Source of the DNA: CAZYFH01 sp965249175
Lineage (GTDB): Bacteria > Acidobacteriota > Vicinamibacteria > Vicinamibacterales > UBA8438
Assembly: GCA_965249175.1 (NCBI GenBank)
Contig: OZ252227.1
Coordinates: 3,658,001 to 3,722,000, forward strand
DNA: 64,000 bases
Direction: 5' to 3'
A program made the position numbers and the translations under genes. This document shows, in pieces, positions 6,911-16,900 of this stretch. The notes under the pieces were generated by a model that saw nothing but the letters and a program-made list of their open reading frames with translations, had not been told where the DNA came from and made no database searches. Each line of letters starts with the position of its first letter. Within the stretch, counting starts at the first letter, position 1.

Positions 6911-9154
6911 ATGCGCAGACACACACGGGTTCAACTGGCGGGTGCCGGCCTGGTCGCGATCGCACTCGCACTGCCGGCCACCGCGGCGGATGGTCCGCTC
7001 CTCGGGTTCATCGGCGATCGTTCCGCGGCGCACCGCGCGCTAGAGGCGCGGTTCGACCGCGAGCTGCGGGCCGACAATCTCCGCGAATGGATGCGCTACC
7101 TCAGCGGGCGCCCGCACCATGTCGGCGCACCCTTCAGCAAGGAGATCGCGGACTTCTTGGCGGCCCAGTTCCGTTCGTGGGGATACGAGACCGAGATCGA
7201 GACGTTCCACGTGCTGTTTCCCACGCCACTGACGAGGCGTCTCGAGATGACGGCGCCGACGCGATTCACGGCCGCGCTGCGCGAGCCGGTGCTCACGGAG
7301 GACGCGACCTCGGGGCAACGCGATGAGCAGCTCCCGAGCTACAACGCGTACTCGATCGACGGCGACGTGGCCGGCGAGCTGGTCTATGTGAACTACGGCG
7401 TCCCGGCGGACTACGACGAGCTTGCGCGCCGCGGAATCGATGTCGCGGGCAAGATCGTGCTGGCCCGCTACGGCGGATCGTGGCGCGGGATCAAACCCAA
7501 AGTCGCGGCCGAGCATGGCGCCGTCGGTTGCCTCATCTACTCCGACCCGCGAGACGACGGTTACGGACGTGGCGATGTCTACCCTCAGGGGGCCTACCGC
7601 ATGGACCAGGGCATCCAGCGCGGCTCGGTCGCCGACATGCCACTGTTTCCCGGCGACCCGCTGACGCCGAACATCGGCGCCACGGAGAATGCCCCGCGGC
7701 TGGAGCTCACGGAGGCGCCGACGCTGACCCGCATTCCGGTCCTGCCGATCTCGTACGCCGACGCGCGGCCGCTGCTCGAGGCGCTCGGCGGACCGGTCGC
7801 CCCCCCGGACTGGCGTGGCGGGCTGCCCCTCACCTACCACCTCGGACCGGGACCGGCGCGGGTCGAGCTCGAGGTCGCGTTCAGCTGGGACATCGAACCG
7901 GCCTACAACGTCATCGCGAGACTCGAGGGCGCGGAGTTCCCCGATCAGTGGATCATGCGCGGCAATCATCACGACGCCTGGGTGAACGGCGCCCGCGATC
8001 CGATCAGCGGACTCGTGTCACTGATGGAGGAGGCACGAGCGATTGGGGTGTTGGCAACCTCGGGCTGGCGTCCGAAGCGCACCCTCCTGTTTGCGGCGTG
8101 GGACGCAGAGGAGCCGGGACTCATTGGTTCGACCGAATGGGCCGAGCATCATGCCGACCGCCTGCGCGCCAACGCCGTGGCCTACATCAACACCGACGGC
8201 AACAGCCGCGGCTTCCTGAATATGTCCGGGTCCCACACGCTCGAACGCTTCGTCAACGACGTCGCGCGTGACGTGATCGACCCGCAGACCGGCGTCAGCG
8301 TGTCGGAGCGGCTGCACGCGCGGCGTCTCACGCGTGGCATCGGGGATGATCTCGACGCAGGAGCCGACCACCGCATCGGCGCGCTCGGGTCGGGGTCGGA
8401 CTACACGCCGTTTCTGCAACATCTGGGGATCGCGTCGTTGAACCTGTCCTTCAGCGGTGAAAGCGGAGGCGGATCCTACCACTCGATCTTCGACTCCTTC
8501 GACCACTACGTGCGGTTCGGGGATCCGTCGTTCGCATACGGCATCGCCCTCGCGCAAACCGCCGGACGCGCCGTTCTGCGGCTCGCCGAGGCCGACGTGC
8601 TCCCTTTCCAGTTCGTGCCGTTCGGAGACACGGTCGGACGGTATGTCGACGAAGTGGTCGCGTTGACGGACACCATGCGTGACGACACGGCACGGGTCAC
8701 ACGGCTGATCCGCGATGGGCGGTATCGTCAGGCCGCCGACCCGACGACGGCGTTCGCGCCGCCGCCAGAGGATCAGCCGGTGCCGCATCTGAACTTCGCC
8801 CCGCTCCGCAACGCGGTGCGCACGCTCACCGAGACCACGACCGCCTACGACGCGGCGCTCCGGCGGGCGGTGGCAGACGGCACGCTCTCGGACGAGACGC
8901 GCCGGGAGCTCGATCGGATCCTGATGTTGACCGAACGGGCCTCACGCACGAGTCTGGGCTACCTCGCCGGGCATGGTTTCGTCACCAGATCTATGCCCCA
9001 GGCTTCTATACCGGCTACGGCGTCAAGACGCTGCCGGGCGTGCGCGAGGCAATCGAAGAGCGCGACTGGGATGAAGCGACCGCGCAGATCGCACTGGTTG
9101 CCGGCTCGCTCGACCAACTGGCGCGGGAGCTCACGCGCGCCACGGCGCTTCTGA
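6911..9154 (+). CDS. Secreted M28-family metallopeptidase (glutamate carboxypeptidase II-like), frameshifted near C-terminus
   Basis: The ATG at 6911 starts a Sec signal peptide (MRRHTR, then LAGAGLVAIALALPATAADG). A PA-insert domain follows (GKIVLARYGGSWRGIKPKVA), then an M28 zinc-peptidase core with GNHHDAWVNGARDPISG, AAWDAEEPGLIGSTEWAE and YINTDGNSRG, whose His, Asp and Glu residues bind two zincs. A transferrin-receptor-like dimerisation domain completes it. The last about 70 residues of this frame (from 8941) are non-homologous. The family ending (GLPRRAWFRHQIYAPGFY, then GYGVKTLPGVREAIEERDW) is in another frame, from 8941 to a stop at 9165. One missing base near 8939-8943 would restore an intact gene of 6911-9165. 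It is divergent from ribF. Confidence 0.88.
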   Translation: MRRHTRVQLAGAGLVAIALALPATAADGPLLGFIGDRSAAHRALEARFDRELRADNLREWMRYLSGRPHHVGAPFSKEIADFLAAQFRSWGYETEIETFHVLFPTPLTRRLEMTAPTRFTAALREPVLTEDATSGQRDEQLPSYNAYSIDGDVAGELVYVNYGVPADYDELARRGIDVAGKIVLARYGGSWRGIKPKVAAEHGAVGCLIYSDPRDDGYGRGDVYPQGAYRMDQGIQRGSVADMPLFPGDPLTPNIGATENAPRLELTEAPTLTRIPVLPISYADARPLLEALGGPVAPPDWRGGLPLTYHLGPGPARVELEVAFSWDIEPAYNVIARLEGAEFPDQWIMRGNHHDAWVNGARDPISGLVSLMEEARAIGVLATSGWRPKRTLLFAAWDAEEPGLIGSTEWAEHHADRLRANAVAYINTDGNSRGFLNMSGSHTLERFVNDVARDVIDPQTGVSVSERLHARRLTRGIGDDLDAGADHRIGALGSGSDYTPFLQHLGIASLNLSFSGESGGGSYHSIFDSFDHYVRFGDPSFAYGIALAQTAGRAVLRLAEADVLPFQFVPFGDTVGRYVDEVVALTDTMRDDTARVTRLIRDGRYRQAADPTTAFAPPPEDQPVPHLNFAPLRNAVRTLTETTTAYDAALRRAVADGTLSDETRRELDRILMLTERASRTSLGYLAGHGFVTRSMPQASIPATASRRCRACARQSKSATGMKRPRRSHWLPARSTNWRGSSRAPRRF

Positions 9155-9168
9155 CCGAGCCGTAGGAA

Positions 9169-9188
9169 CGCGGGACTGAAGTCCCGCG
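9169..9188. terminator. Perfect hairpin between convergent genes
   Basis: CGCGGGACT (9169-9177) and AGTCCCGCG (9180-9188) form a nine-base-pair stem. It lies four bases after the restored stop of the M28 peptidase and upstream of the convergent stop of the MBL-fold gene at 9238. There is no strong T-run, so a bidirectional terminator or a REP-like dispersed hairpin are both possible. Confidence 0.5.
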
Positions 9189-9237
9189 CTACGTATTACG
9201 TACGGACCCTGTCTTCGCGCGGCACCGAAGTGCGCGC

Positions 9238-10059
9238 TTACATCCCCGCCGTCGCAACCGCCGCGGGTGCCAGCAGATCGGTCACGTCGCGTTCCGCGAC
9301 CTCGAGCTGCAAGCCGTCGTGCGCGAGCGCGATCCCATCTGGAAGCTCCGCGCAGGTCGCGGCATGGGGCAGGTCGTGGGTCATATGGGTGAAAAAGGTG
9401 CGCGCCGCCCCGATACGACCGGCGGCGGCCACCGCCTCCTCGACGGTGAAATGCGTCGAATGGCGCTTGTATCGGAGTGCGTCGAGCACGAGCACGTCGA
9501 GCCCGTCGAGCAGTGGCCAGGACGACTCCGGAATCGCGTTGCAATCGGTCAGATAGGCGAACGCACCGAACCGGAAGCCGAGCACCGGGAGCGTCCCGTG
9601 CATGAGGGGGATCGGCACGACGGTACATCGCCCAATCGAGAAGGGACCGACCAGCGCCGACAGCGCCAGCTGCGGCAGTCCCCCGCCGCGCGGCGTCGTC
9701 GGGTCGAAGACATACGAGAACATTCGGCGAACCTTCGTCAGCGTCGCTCGAGCGGCAAGGCACGGGATAACCGCCCGCTGGCGAAAGTTGTAGATTCGCA
9801 CGTCATCGAGGCCGAGCACGTGGTCCGCGTGGCAGTGGGTAAGCAGGATGGTATCGACTCGGCTGAGACCAAACGCCAGCGCCTGGGCGCGCAGGTCGGG
9901 CGACGCGTCGATCAGAATGGACGTGCCGTCGTCGAGCGCAACGACGATGGACGGTCGCCACCGCTTGTCATGCGGGTCGGTCGACCGGCACGTCGCGCAC
10001 TCGCACGCGATGACCGGCACCCCAGCCGAGGTGCCCGTCCCGAGAAAGGTAATCCGCAC
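9238..10059 (-). CDS. Metallo-beta-lactamase-fold hydrolase, PhnP/phosphodiesterase-like
   Basis: 273 residues. The start MRITFLGTGTSAGVPVIAC, then CATC, is typical of the PhnP/RNase Z-like branch of the MBL superfamily. The metal site is visible as LTHCHADH (HxHxDH, about residues 93-98). Further ligand regions are PIPLMHGTLPVLGFRFG, YLTDCNAIP (Asp), DALRYKRHSTHFTVEEA and FFTHMTHD (His). Such proteins cleave phosphodiesters, for example cyclic phosphates or lipoyl/octanoyl nucleotide by-products; the substrate here is unknown. A DUF1844 gene lies 5 bp upstream on the same strand. Confidence 0.85.
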   Translation of the reverse strand: MRITFLGTGTSAGVPVIACECATCRSTDPHDKRWRPSIVVALDDGTSILIDASPDLRAQALAFGLSRVDTILLTHCHADHVLGLDDVRIYNFRQRAVIPCLAARATLTKVRRMFSYVFDPTTPRGGGLPQLALSALVGPFSIGRCTVVPIPLMHGTLPVLGFRFGAFAYLTDCNAIPESSWPLLDGLDVLVLDALRYKRHSTHFTVEEAVAAAGRIGAARTFFTHMTHDLPHAATCAELPDGIALAHDGLQLEVAERDVTDLLAPAAVATAGM

Positions 10060-10064
10060 GCCAC

Positions 10065-10367
10065 TCAGGGGCTAATAATCTTCGGATCCCGATCGGTCCC
10101 GGCTGAACGCTGCCCATCGCCGCCCTTGGCGTCGACAAAGTGGAGACGGAGCTCGTACAGGACCTGCCGCAGAAACTTCACTTCGTCGTCGGTCAAGTTG
10201 CCCCTGGTCTTCTCTTCCAGCAGCGCCAGCATCTCTATGGCGTGGCCGGCCGCCTCGAGGTTGGCCGTGGTGGTCTGCCCCGTGCTCGGGTCGGCGACGT
10301 CGCCGAAATGCACGGCCGCGGTCGTGGCCAACGAGATCACAAACCCATTGAAGGACACGTCGCTCAT
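10065..10367 (-). CDS. DUF1844 family small protein
   Basis: The ATG at 10367 gives 100 residues beginning MSDVSFNGFVISLATTAAVH, the conserved N-terminus of DUF1844. The helical core includes NLEAAGHAIEMLALLEEKT and LTDDEVKFLRQVLYELRLHF. Members are small cytosolic proteins of unknown function, common in Acidobacteriota and deltaproteobacteria. The tail (about 20 residues) is polar and probably disordered. It is the first gene of a two-gene unit with the MBL-fold hydrolase and is divergent from mazG, leaving 25 bp for both promoters. Confidence 0.85.
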   Translation of the reverse strand: MSDVSFNGFVISLATTAAVHFGDVADPSTGQTTTANLEAAGHAIEMLALLEEKTRGNLTDDEVKFLRQVLYELRLHFVDAKGGDGQRSAGTDRDPKIISP

Positions 10368-10392
10368 ACGTGGACTGCTAGCATACGTCACG

Positions 10393-11214
10393 ATGTCCGA
10401 GACAGGCGACCGCGATCGATTCCCCGCCGGCGTCGCCTTCGACCGGCTGGTCGAGATCATGCGCACGCTACGGTCCCCCGAGGGGTGTGCGTGGGATCGA
10501 CAGCAAACGCTGGAGTCGCTCCGTCCCTTCGTGCTCGAAGAGGCATACGAGGTCGTCGACGCCATCGACCGCGACGATACGGCCGGGCTCAAAGACGAGA
10601 TTGGCGACCTGGTGCTCGAAGCCGTGTTTCTCGCGCAGGTGACGAGCGAGCAGGGCACGTTCGCGATTCAGGACGCGGTCGACGCGGTGTGCGACAAGCT
10701 GGTGCGGCGGCATCCACACGTCTTCGGTGATGGGGCCGTGGCCACGGCGATGACACCCGCGGACGTCAAGCGGCAGTGGGAGGAGATTAAAGCCGGGGAA
10801 CAGGCCTCGGCCGGTCGCGAGCCGCGGAGCCTCGGCGGTGTCCCGCCAAGCCTCCCCAGCCTGCTGCGCGCCTACCGACTGGGCCGACGGGCGGCCACGG
10901 TCGGATTCGACTGGACCGGCGCTGATGCGGTCGAGGCCAAAGTCGACGAGGAACTGGCCGAGCTACGTGAGGCCCGACAGCGCGGCGCGGCGGCCGCAAT
11001 GGAGGAAGAGCTTGGGGATCTGTTGTTCGCCGTCGTCAACCTCGCGCGCCACCTCGACATCGAACCCGAGTCAGCCCTCCGTGCGGCCAACACGAAGTTC
11101 ACCGACCGCTTCACCGAGCTCGAGCGCCGTTTTCGCGACCGTGGCAGCACGCTCGGCGACGTCTCGCCCGAGGCGATGAACACCGAGTGGGACCGGATCA
11201 AGGACGGGCGGTAG
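10393..11214 (+). CDS. mazG: Nucleoside triphosphate pyrophosphohydrolase MazG
   Basis: Hydrolyses (d)NTPs to NMP and PPi, a house-cleaning and stress enzyme. The ATG at 10393 gives 273 residues, as in two-domain MazG. The N-terminal domain has LRSPEGCAWDRQQTLESLRP and the Mg-binding EEAYEVVDAID with LKDEIGDLVLEAVF (ExxE...ExxD). The second copy has DEELAELREA and EEELGDLLFAVVNLARHL. The linker contains VKRQWEEIKA. It is convergent with comEC, three bases from its stop. Confidence 0.96.
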   Translation: MSETGDRDRFPAGVAFDRLVEIMRTLRSPEGCAWDRQQTLESLRPFVLEEAYEVVDAIDRDDTAGLKDEIGDLVLEAVFLAQVTSEQGTFAIQDAVDAVCDKLVRRHPHVFGDGAVATAMTPADVKRQWEEIKAGEQASAGREPRSLGGVPPSLPSLLRAYRLGRRAATVGFDWTGADAVEAKVDEELAELREARQRGAAAAMEEELGDLLFAVVNLARHLDIEPESALRAANTKFTDRFTELERRFRDRGSTLGDVSPEAMNTEWDRIKDGR

Positions 11215-11217
11215 GGC

Positions 11218-13716
11218 TTAGGGCGTAGGGCCGAGCTCGAGACGGCCTCCGCGCTCGGTCGTGACCGCGAGTTGCCGACCATCGGTGCAGAGCGTCACGG
11301 CACCGACCCCACCTGTGCTGAGCATCGTCGTGCCCGCGTCCGCATATCGACGGACCACGTCGGGGTGCGGATGCCCGAACCGATTGTCACGACCCGCGCT
11401 CACGATGGCCAGATCCGGGCGCAGCGCGGCAAGAAAGGGAGCGCTGCTCGACGAGCGGCTGCCGTGGTGCGGAGCCTTGAGCACCCGGAGCGCCGCGGCG
11501 GGCCAATCGGCGAGCCCGGCTTCGACCTCGGCACCGATGTCGCCAGGCAGCACGATTGACACGTTGCCGTATCGCAGCTCGAGCACGACTGAATCGTCGT
11601 TTCGCACCCGAGGCCGTTCCCAATCCGGGGGCGCCGGGTGCACCACCCGGATCGCGACCCCGCCATCGACGATGAGATCGCCGGCATACCGCGCCCGCCA
11701 GCCGATGTGCGCCGAACGAGCCAGCACGCGAAGCGTGTCCAGCGGTTCGTGCGAGGGCACAGGCACCCCGTGCCAGACCTCGCGGGGCGCGAAGTCGCGC
11801 ACGACGGCCGGCGCTCCGCCGATATGATCGGGATCTCCATGGGTGAGGACGAGGTAGTCGAGTCGTCGCACGCCGGCGGCCCAGAGCGCTGGCGCAACGA
11901 CCCGCGTGCCGACATCGTACCCGCCGCGGATGGTGCCACCGGCGTCGACCAGCATCGAGCGGCCGTTGGGCAACTGCACCAACGTGGCGTCGGCTTGGCC
12001 CACATCCAGAAACAGCACGCGCAGCCACGCATCCGCGGCCGTCCTCCGCGGCGCGGCGCCGCCACACCACGAGGCCGCCCGCCCAACCATGGGCGGGGCA
12101 ACGGGTGCGACGAGCACGACGAGCCCCGCCGTCGCGACGCAGCCGAGTGCGAGCCGACGCGCCCACAGACGCCCGCCGCCCAGCCAGAGCAGCCACCCGC
12201 CGTAGTACACGACCGTCGCTATGGGCGGCGGTCGCGGCACCCGCCATACCAGCCACGGGGCCACATCGACGAGCCTCGTCGATTCCACGATTCCCGTGGC
12301 CGCCGCATGCGCAACGTAGCCGACCGCCATCGCCGCGTCCGGCCACACGAGCCCAAGCCCGACCGCCGCCATCCCGGAGAGCTGCGCGACGCTCATCAAC
12401 GGAATCGCTACGAAGTTGAGGGCGAGCCCGGCGAAGCTCACGCGCGAAAACCATGCGGTCGCGATCGGCAGCAACGCCAGCTCGGCGCAGATCGTCGCAG
12501 CCAGAAGTCCGCACGCCGCGGCCAGGAGCCACCGCCAGCGTCGGCCGGCCGCCTCGAGGACAGGTGACACCACCGCGAGCAATCGCGGGACACCGACGAG
12601 GATGCCGAGCGTCGCTCCGAAGGTGAGCTGGAACCCGGGGTCGGTCAGCAGTCGTGGTGACGCGGCCACCAGGCAGCCCGCGGTGAGTGCCAGAGTATTG
12701 AGTGGACCGATCCGATGGTCGGCCACTCGGGCGGCGAGAAAGACCGCCGCCGCAAAGATGGCGCGGGCCACGGACGCCTCCGGGCCGACGATCTGCCCGT
12801 ACCCGAGGAGACAACCGATGGTGAGCAGCGCGGCGAGGCGACCGCCGACGCCGACCAACCGGAAGCCAAGCAACAGCACGGCTGAGAGAATCGCGATGTT
12901 CCCCCCGGAGATCGCGATGACGTGATAGGTGCCCCCCTCTTGGAGCCGGCGCTCGGTTTCCGGGTCCAGCCCGGCACGGTCGCCGATCAAGACGGCGGTC
13001 ACGATGCCGGCCGATCTCGCGTCGTGCACCCCGACCGATCGGCCAACCTCTCGCCGCACCAGCGCGCGCGCCGCGGCGGCCCAATCACGGCGGCGGGAGG
13101 TGGACTCGAGCGTCTCGACCAGCAGCGCGCTCTTCACCGAACCCAGCAAGCTGATGCCGCGGCGCCTGAGGGATTCTTCCTGGTCCGGCACACCGGGATT
13201 CGCGTAACGGGCCGGCCGGCGAAGCGTCACCGGCATGCGTATGCGTCGACCGCTGCGCCAGTCGTCGCGACGCGATGAGGCGAACCTCCCCCCGACGCCG
13301 ACGCGAATGCCGCCGGCGGACGCGACGCGGTGCGCCCCTGTACCCACGTGGTCGACGTCAATGGTCAGGCTGGTTCCGTAGCCAGTCTGGGTCGCGTCGC
13401 GGGCGAGACGCCCTTCGACAACGACGGGTCGGGCCACGCCGTCCGCGGCGCTGGCCCGAGTGGCCTCATACCAGACCAGGAGCGGCGTGCGCAGGTCGGC
13501 CCGCGCCGCAGATCCCAATGCCACCCCGCCCGCGGCAAACGTGGCGAGCGCGAGCGCCGCGAAGCGCCCTGTGGCCATGCGCTCGAAACAGATAGCGGCC
13601 GCGCCGCATCCCACGAACACGCAGAGGACGGTGAGCGAGAGCGAAGCGGGATGCGCCCAGCCGAGCGCTACGCCCCCCAGCAAGGCAGCGGCCGGCGGAA
13701 GCGCGGGGAACGCCAT
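11218..13716 (-). CDS. comEC: ComEC/Rec2 DNA-uptake channel protein
   Basis: Inner-membrane channel that moves one DNA strand into the cytoplasm during natural transformation. The ATG at 13716 (GGAG seven bases upstream on the minus strand) gives 832 residues. Parts: N-terminal membrane segments, an extracytoplasmic OB-like region (about 50-190), the competence domain with HVIAISGGNIAILSAVLL and many membrane helices (about 230-540), and a C-terminal MBL-fold domain with LFLDVGQADATLVQLP and LTHGDPDHIGG, thought to degrade the non-transported strand. Full length suggests an intact uptake route. This contrasts with the broken pilT at 31258, since pilus retraction usually feeds ComEC. Confidence 0.93.
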   Translation of the reverse strand: MAFPALPPAAALLGGVALGWAHPASLSLTVLCVFVGCGAAAICFERMATGRFAALALATFAAGGVALGSAARADLRTPLLVWYEATRASAADGVARPVVVEGRLARDATQTGYGTSLTIDVDHVGTGAHRVASAGGIRVGVGGRFASSRRDDWRSGRRIRMPVTLRRPARYANPGVPDQEESLRRRGISLLGSVKSALLVETLESTSRRRDWAAAARALVRREVGRSVGVHDARSAGIVTAVLIGDRAGLDPETERRLQEGGTYHVIAISGGNIAILSAVLLLGFRLVGVGGRLAALLTIGCLLGYGQIVGPEASVARAIFAAAVFLAARVADHRIGPLNTLALTAGCLVAASPRLLTDPGFQLTFGATLGILVGVPRLLAVVSPVLEAAGRRWRWLLAAACGLLAATICAELALLPIATAWFSRVSFAGLALNFVAIPLMSVAQLSGMAAVGLGLVWPDAAMAVGYVAHAAATGIVESTRLVDVAPWLVWRVPRPPPIATVVYYGGWLLWLGGGRLWARRLALGCVATAGLVVLVAPVAPPMVGRAASWCGGAAPRRTAADAWLRVLFLDVGQADATLVQLPNGRSMLVDAGGTIRGGYDVGTRVVAPALWAAGVRRLDYLVLTHGDPDHIGGAPAVVRDFAPREVWHGVPVPSHEPLDTLRVLARSAHIGWRARYAGDLIVDGGVAIRVVHPAPPDWERPRVRNDDSVVLELRYGNVSIVLPGDIGAEVEAGLADWPAAALRVLKAPHHGSRSSSSAPFLAALRPDLAIVSAGRDNRFGHPHPDVVRRYADAGTTMLSTGGVGAVTLCTDGRQLAVTTERGGRLELGPTP

Positions 13717-13897
13717 ATCCGAGCTCCGGTGCAAGCCACTCGCCTGCCGGGGTTCGCATCGATGTCGAAGCCGAATGACGGCGGACCCACGGTGTGCTCG
13801 GCGGCGGCGCTGGCGGACGCGCGCTTCGGGGTACGCGGATTCTGCGACGGGCCGACTGAGAACCGCTGGAAGCTACTCCACTAACCGCGGCGGGGTT

Positions 13898-13914
13898 CGG
13901 GGGCGCAGCCCCCG
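13898..13914. repeat. Hairpin repeat copy 1, just after carB
   Basis: CGGGGGC and GCCCCCG form a seven-bp stem with a three-base loop. On the carB strand it lies directly after the stop codon, and the repeat family extends through the stop (TCTAAA on the plus strand). The unit GGG-n-TCGGGG...CCCCGTCTAAA recurs after ubiE at 55611. It could work as a transcript terminator for carAB although no U-tract follows. The roughly 180 bp between this point and comEC hold no gene I can support. Confidence 0.55.
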
Positions 13915-13915
13915 T

Positions 13916-16900
13916 CTAAATGACGATGCCGGCGTGGTAGTCCTGCAGCGGCCTGACGACGCTTTCGTCCGCACGCAACGCACGGATCGCGCTCACCGTG
14001 GCCGCGGCGCCGGTCAAGGTCGTCACGCACGGCACGCCGTAAAGCATGGCGATACGACGCATCGTCATATCATCGAAGAACGACTCACGGCCGAGAGGGG
14101 TGTTGATGACGAGCTGCACCTCGCGGTTGAAGAGGCGGTCGCCGACGTGCGGACGTCCCTCGTTGATCTTGTAGACGACCTGGACGTCGAGTCCGTGCGC
14201 GCGCAGATAGGCCGCGGTACCCTTCGACGCGATCAGATCGAATCCGAGCTCCGCGAGGTCGCGCGCGACCGGCACCACGTGCTGCTTGTCGTCGTCGTTG
14301 ACGCTGAGAAACGCTGTACCGGAATCCGGCAAACGCTGTCCAGCAGCCAGCTGCGCCTTGGCGAACGCCGTGCCGAAGTTGTCGGCGCCACCCATCACCT
14401 CGCCGGTCGACTTCATCTCGGGGCCGAGGATCGTATCGACACCCGGAAAGCGGACGAACGGAAACACAGGCGCTTTGACGAACACGCCCGAGACCTCCAG
14501 GTCATCGACGATGCCTTGGTCCGCCAGAGACATCCCGATCATGACTCTCGCCGCCACCTTCGCAAGCGGCACGCCGGTGGCCTTGGACAGATAGGGTACC
14601 GTGCGCGACGCTCGCGGATTCACCTCGAGCAAGTAGACCGTGTCCTCCTTGATCGCGAACTGGATATTGAGCAGACCGATGACCTTGAGCGCCCGCGCCA
14701 GACGGCGCGTGTAGTCCCGGATGACGCTCAGGTGCCGTTCCGGCACGAGATACGGTGGCACCACGCAGGAGCTGTCCCCCGAGTGGATCCCGGCCTCCTC
14801 GATGTGCTCCATGATGCCGCCGATGATTACGGCGCCGCTTGCGTCCGCCACCGCGTCGACATCGAGCTCGAACGCGTTCTCCAGGAACTTGTCGACCAGA
14901 ATCGGATGCTCCGGCGACGCATCGACCGCTTCGGTCATATAGCGATCGAGCGCGCCCGGGTCGTAGACGATGGCCATCGCCCTCCCGCCCAGCACGTAGG
15001 AGGGCCGGACCACCACGGGATACCCAATCGAACCCGCGACGTCGCGTGCCTGATCACGTGAGGCAGCAATCCCGTTGGGTGCCTGCGGTATGCCCAGATC
15101 CCAGAGGAGCTTCGCGAACCGCTGGCGGTCCTCCGCCAGGTCGATCGAGTCGGGCGAGGTGCCGATAATGCCGACGCCCGCCGCTTGCAGATCCAGCGCC
15201 AGTTTTAGCGGGGTCTGCCCCCCGAACTGGACGATGCACGACACCTCACCGCCGGCGGACTGCTCCCGCGTGATGACCGCCAGCACATCCTCTAGCGTCA
15301 ACGGTTCGAAGTAGAGTCGATCGACGGTGTCGTAGTCGGTCGAGACGGTCTCCGGGTTGCAATTGATCATCACCGTCTCGTAGTCCTGCTCGCGCAGCGC
15401 GAAGGCCGCGTGGCAGCAGCAGTAGTCGAACTCGATCCCCTGCCCGATGCGGTTGGGACCGCTTCCGAGAATGACGGCTTTTCGGCGGTCCGTCGGCTCG
15501 GCCTCGCATTCGCGCTCGTACGTGCCGTAGAGATAGGGTGTGAACGACTCGAACTCGGCCGCGCAGGTGTCGATGCGCTTGTAGGCGGGGGTCAGCGACG
15601 CCTCCGCTCGGCGGTCGGCGATGACGCTCGCCTCGACGCCGAGGATGCTGCCCAGCTCCTCGTCGCCGAAGCCGGCACGCTTCAACTCGGTGAGCGCGTC
15701 GTCAGACATCGATCGATACCCGACAAGTCCAGCCGCACGAGCGAGCTCCGCAATCTCTGAGAACTGCGTCAGGAACCACCGATCGATGCGGGTGGCATCC
15801 GCGATCCGGTCGACGCTCCAGCCGTGCTCAAGGGCCTGAAACACCGCCCAGATGCGGCGATCGTTGGGCGACACGAGGTCGTGCTGTAGTTGCCCCTCGT
15901 CGACCACCGCGTCCGGCGGACCGGCGAACAGCCGACCGCTCCGGCCGATCTCCAGCGACCGCACGCCTTTGAGAAACGCTTCCTTGAAGGTCCGCCCGAT
16001 CGCCATGACCTCGCCGACCGACTTCATCTGGGTCGTCAGCGTGCGGTCGGCCTTCGGGAACTTCTCGAATGTCCATCGCGGAATCTTGACGACGACGTAG
16101 TCGATGCTCGGTTCGAACGACGCCGGCGTGAGGCGCGTGATGTCGTTCGGGATCTCGTCGAGCCGATACCCAAGCGCGAGCTTCGCGGCGATTTTAGCGA
16201 TCGGAAATCCCGTCGCCTTCGAGGCGAGCGCGGACGAACGTGACACTCGCGGATTCATCTCGATGGCAACCATCCGTCCGTCGTCGGGGTTGATCGCGAA
16301 CTGGATGTTCGAGCCACCGGTTTCGACCCCGACGCGGGTGATGATGCGGCGCGCCGCGTCGCGCATCCGCTGATACTCCTTGTCGGTCAGCGTGAGGGCC
16401 GGGGCGACCGTGATGCTGTCGCCCGTGTGGACACCCATCGCGTCGATGTTCTCGATGGAGCAGATGACGACGAAGTTGTCGGCGACGTCGCGCATGACCT
16501 CAAGCTCGAACTCCTTCCAGCCGATGACCGACTCCTCGATGAGCATTTCGTGCACAGGGCTGAGCTCGATCCCGCGACCCGCCAGCTCACGAAATTCCTC
16601 GACGTTGTAGGCGATGCCGCCGCCGACGCCACCCAGCGTGAACGATGGCCGGATGATGACCGGGAACCCGAAGCGGTCGACCAGCCGCAACGCCTCTTCG
16701 TAGGACCGCGCATAGGCGCTGGCCGGAACTTCGATGCCGATCGACTCCATCGCATCGCGAAACTGGAGGCGGTCCTCGGCCACCTTGATGGCCTCGATCG
16801 GGGCGCCGATCAGCCTGACCCCGCACTGCTCGAGAACGTCGTGCTCGTCCAGCTCGATGGCCAGGTTGAGCGCCGTCTGCCCACCGACCGTCGGGAGGAG

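Noticed and set aside
13762..13884. 40-codon plus-strand frame in the comEC-carB gap
   Set aside because: No ribosome-binding site, no family resemblance, both neighbours on the other strand.
13460..15061. Long plus-strand open frame (533 codons) opposite carB and comEC
   Set aside because: It is antisense to strongly identified genes, has no recognisable domains, and its composition (Arg/His/Asp-rich) is that of a GC-rich shadow frame.
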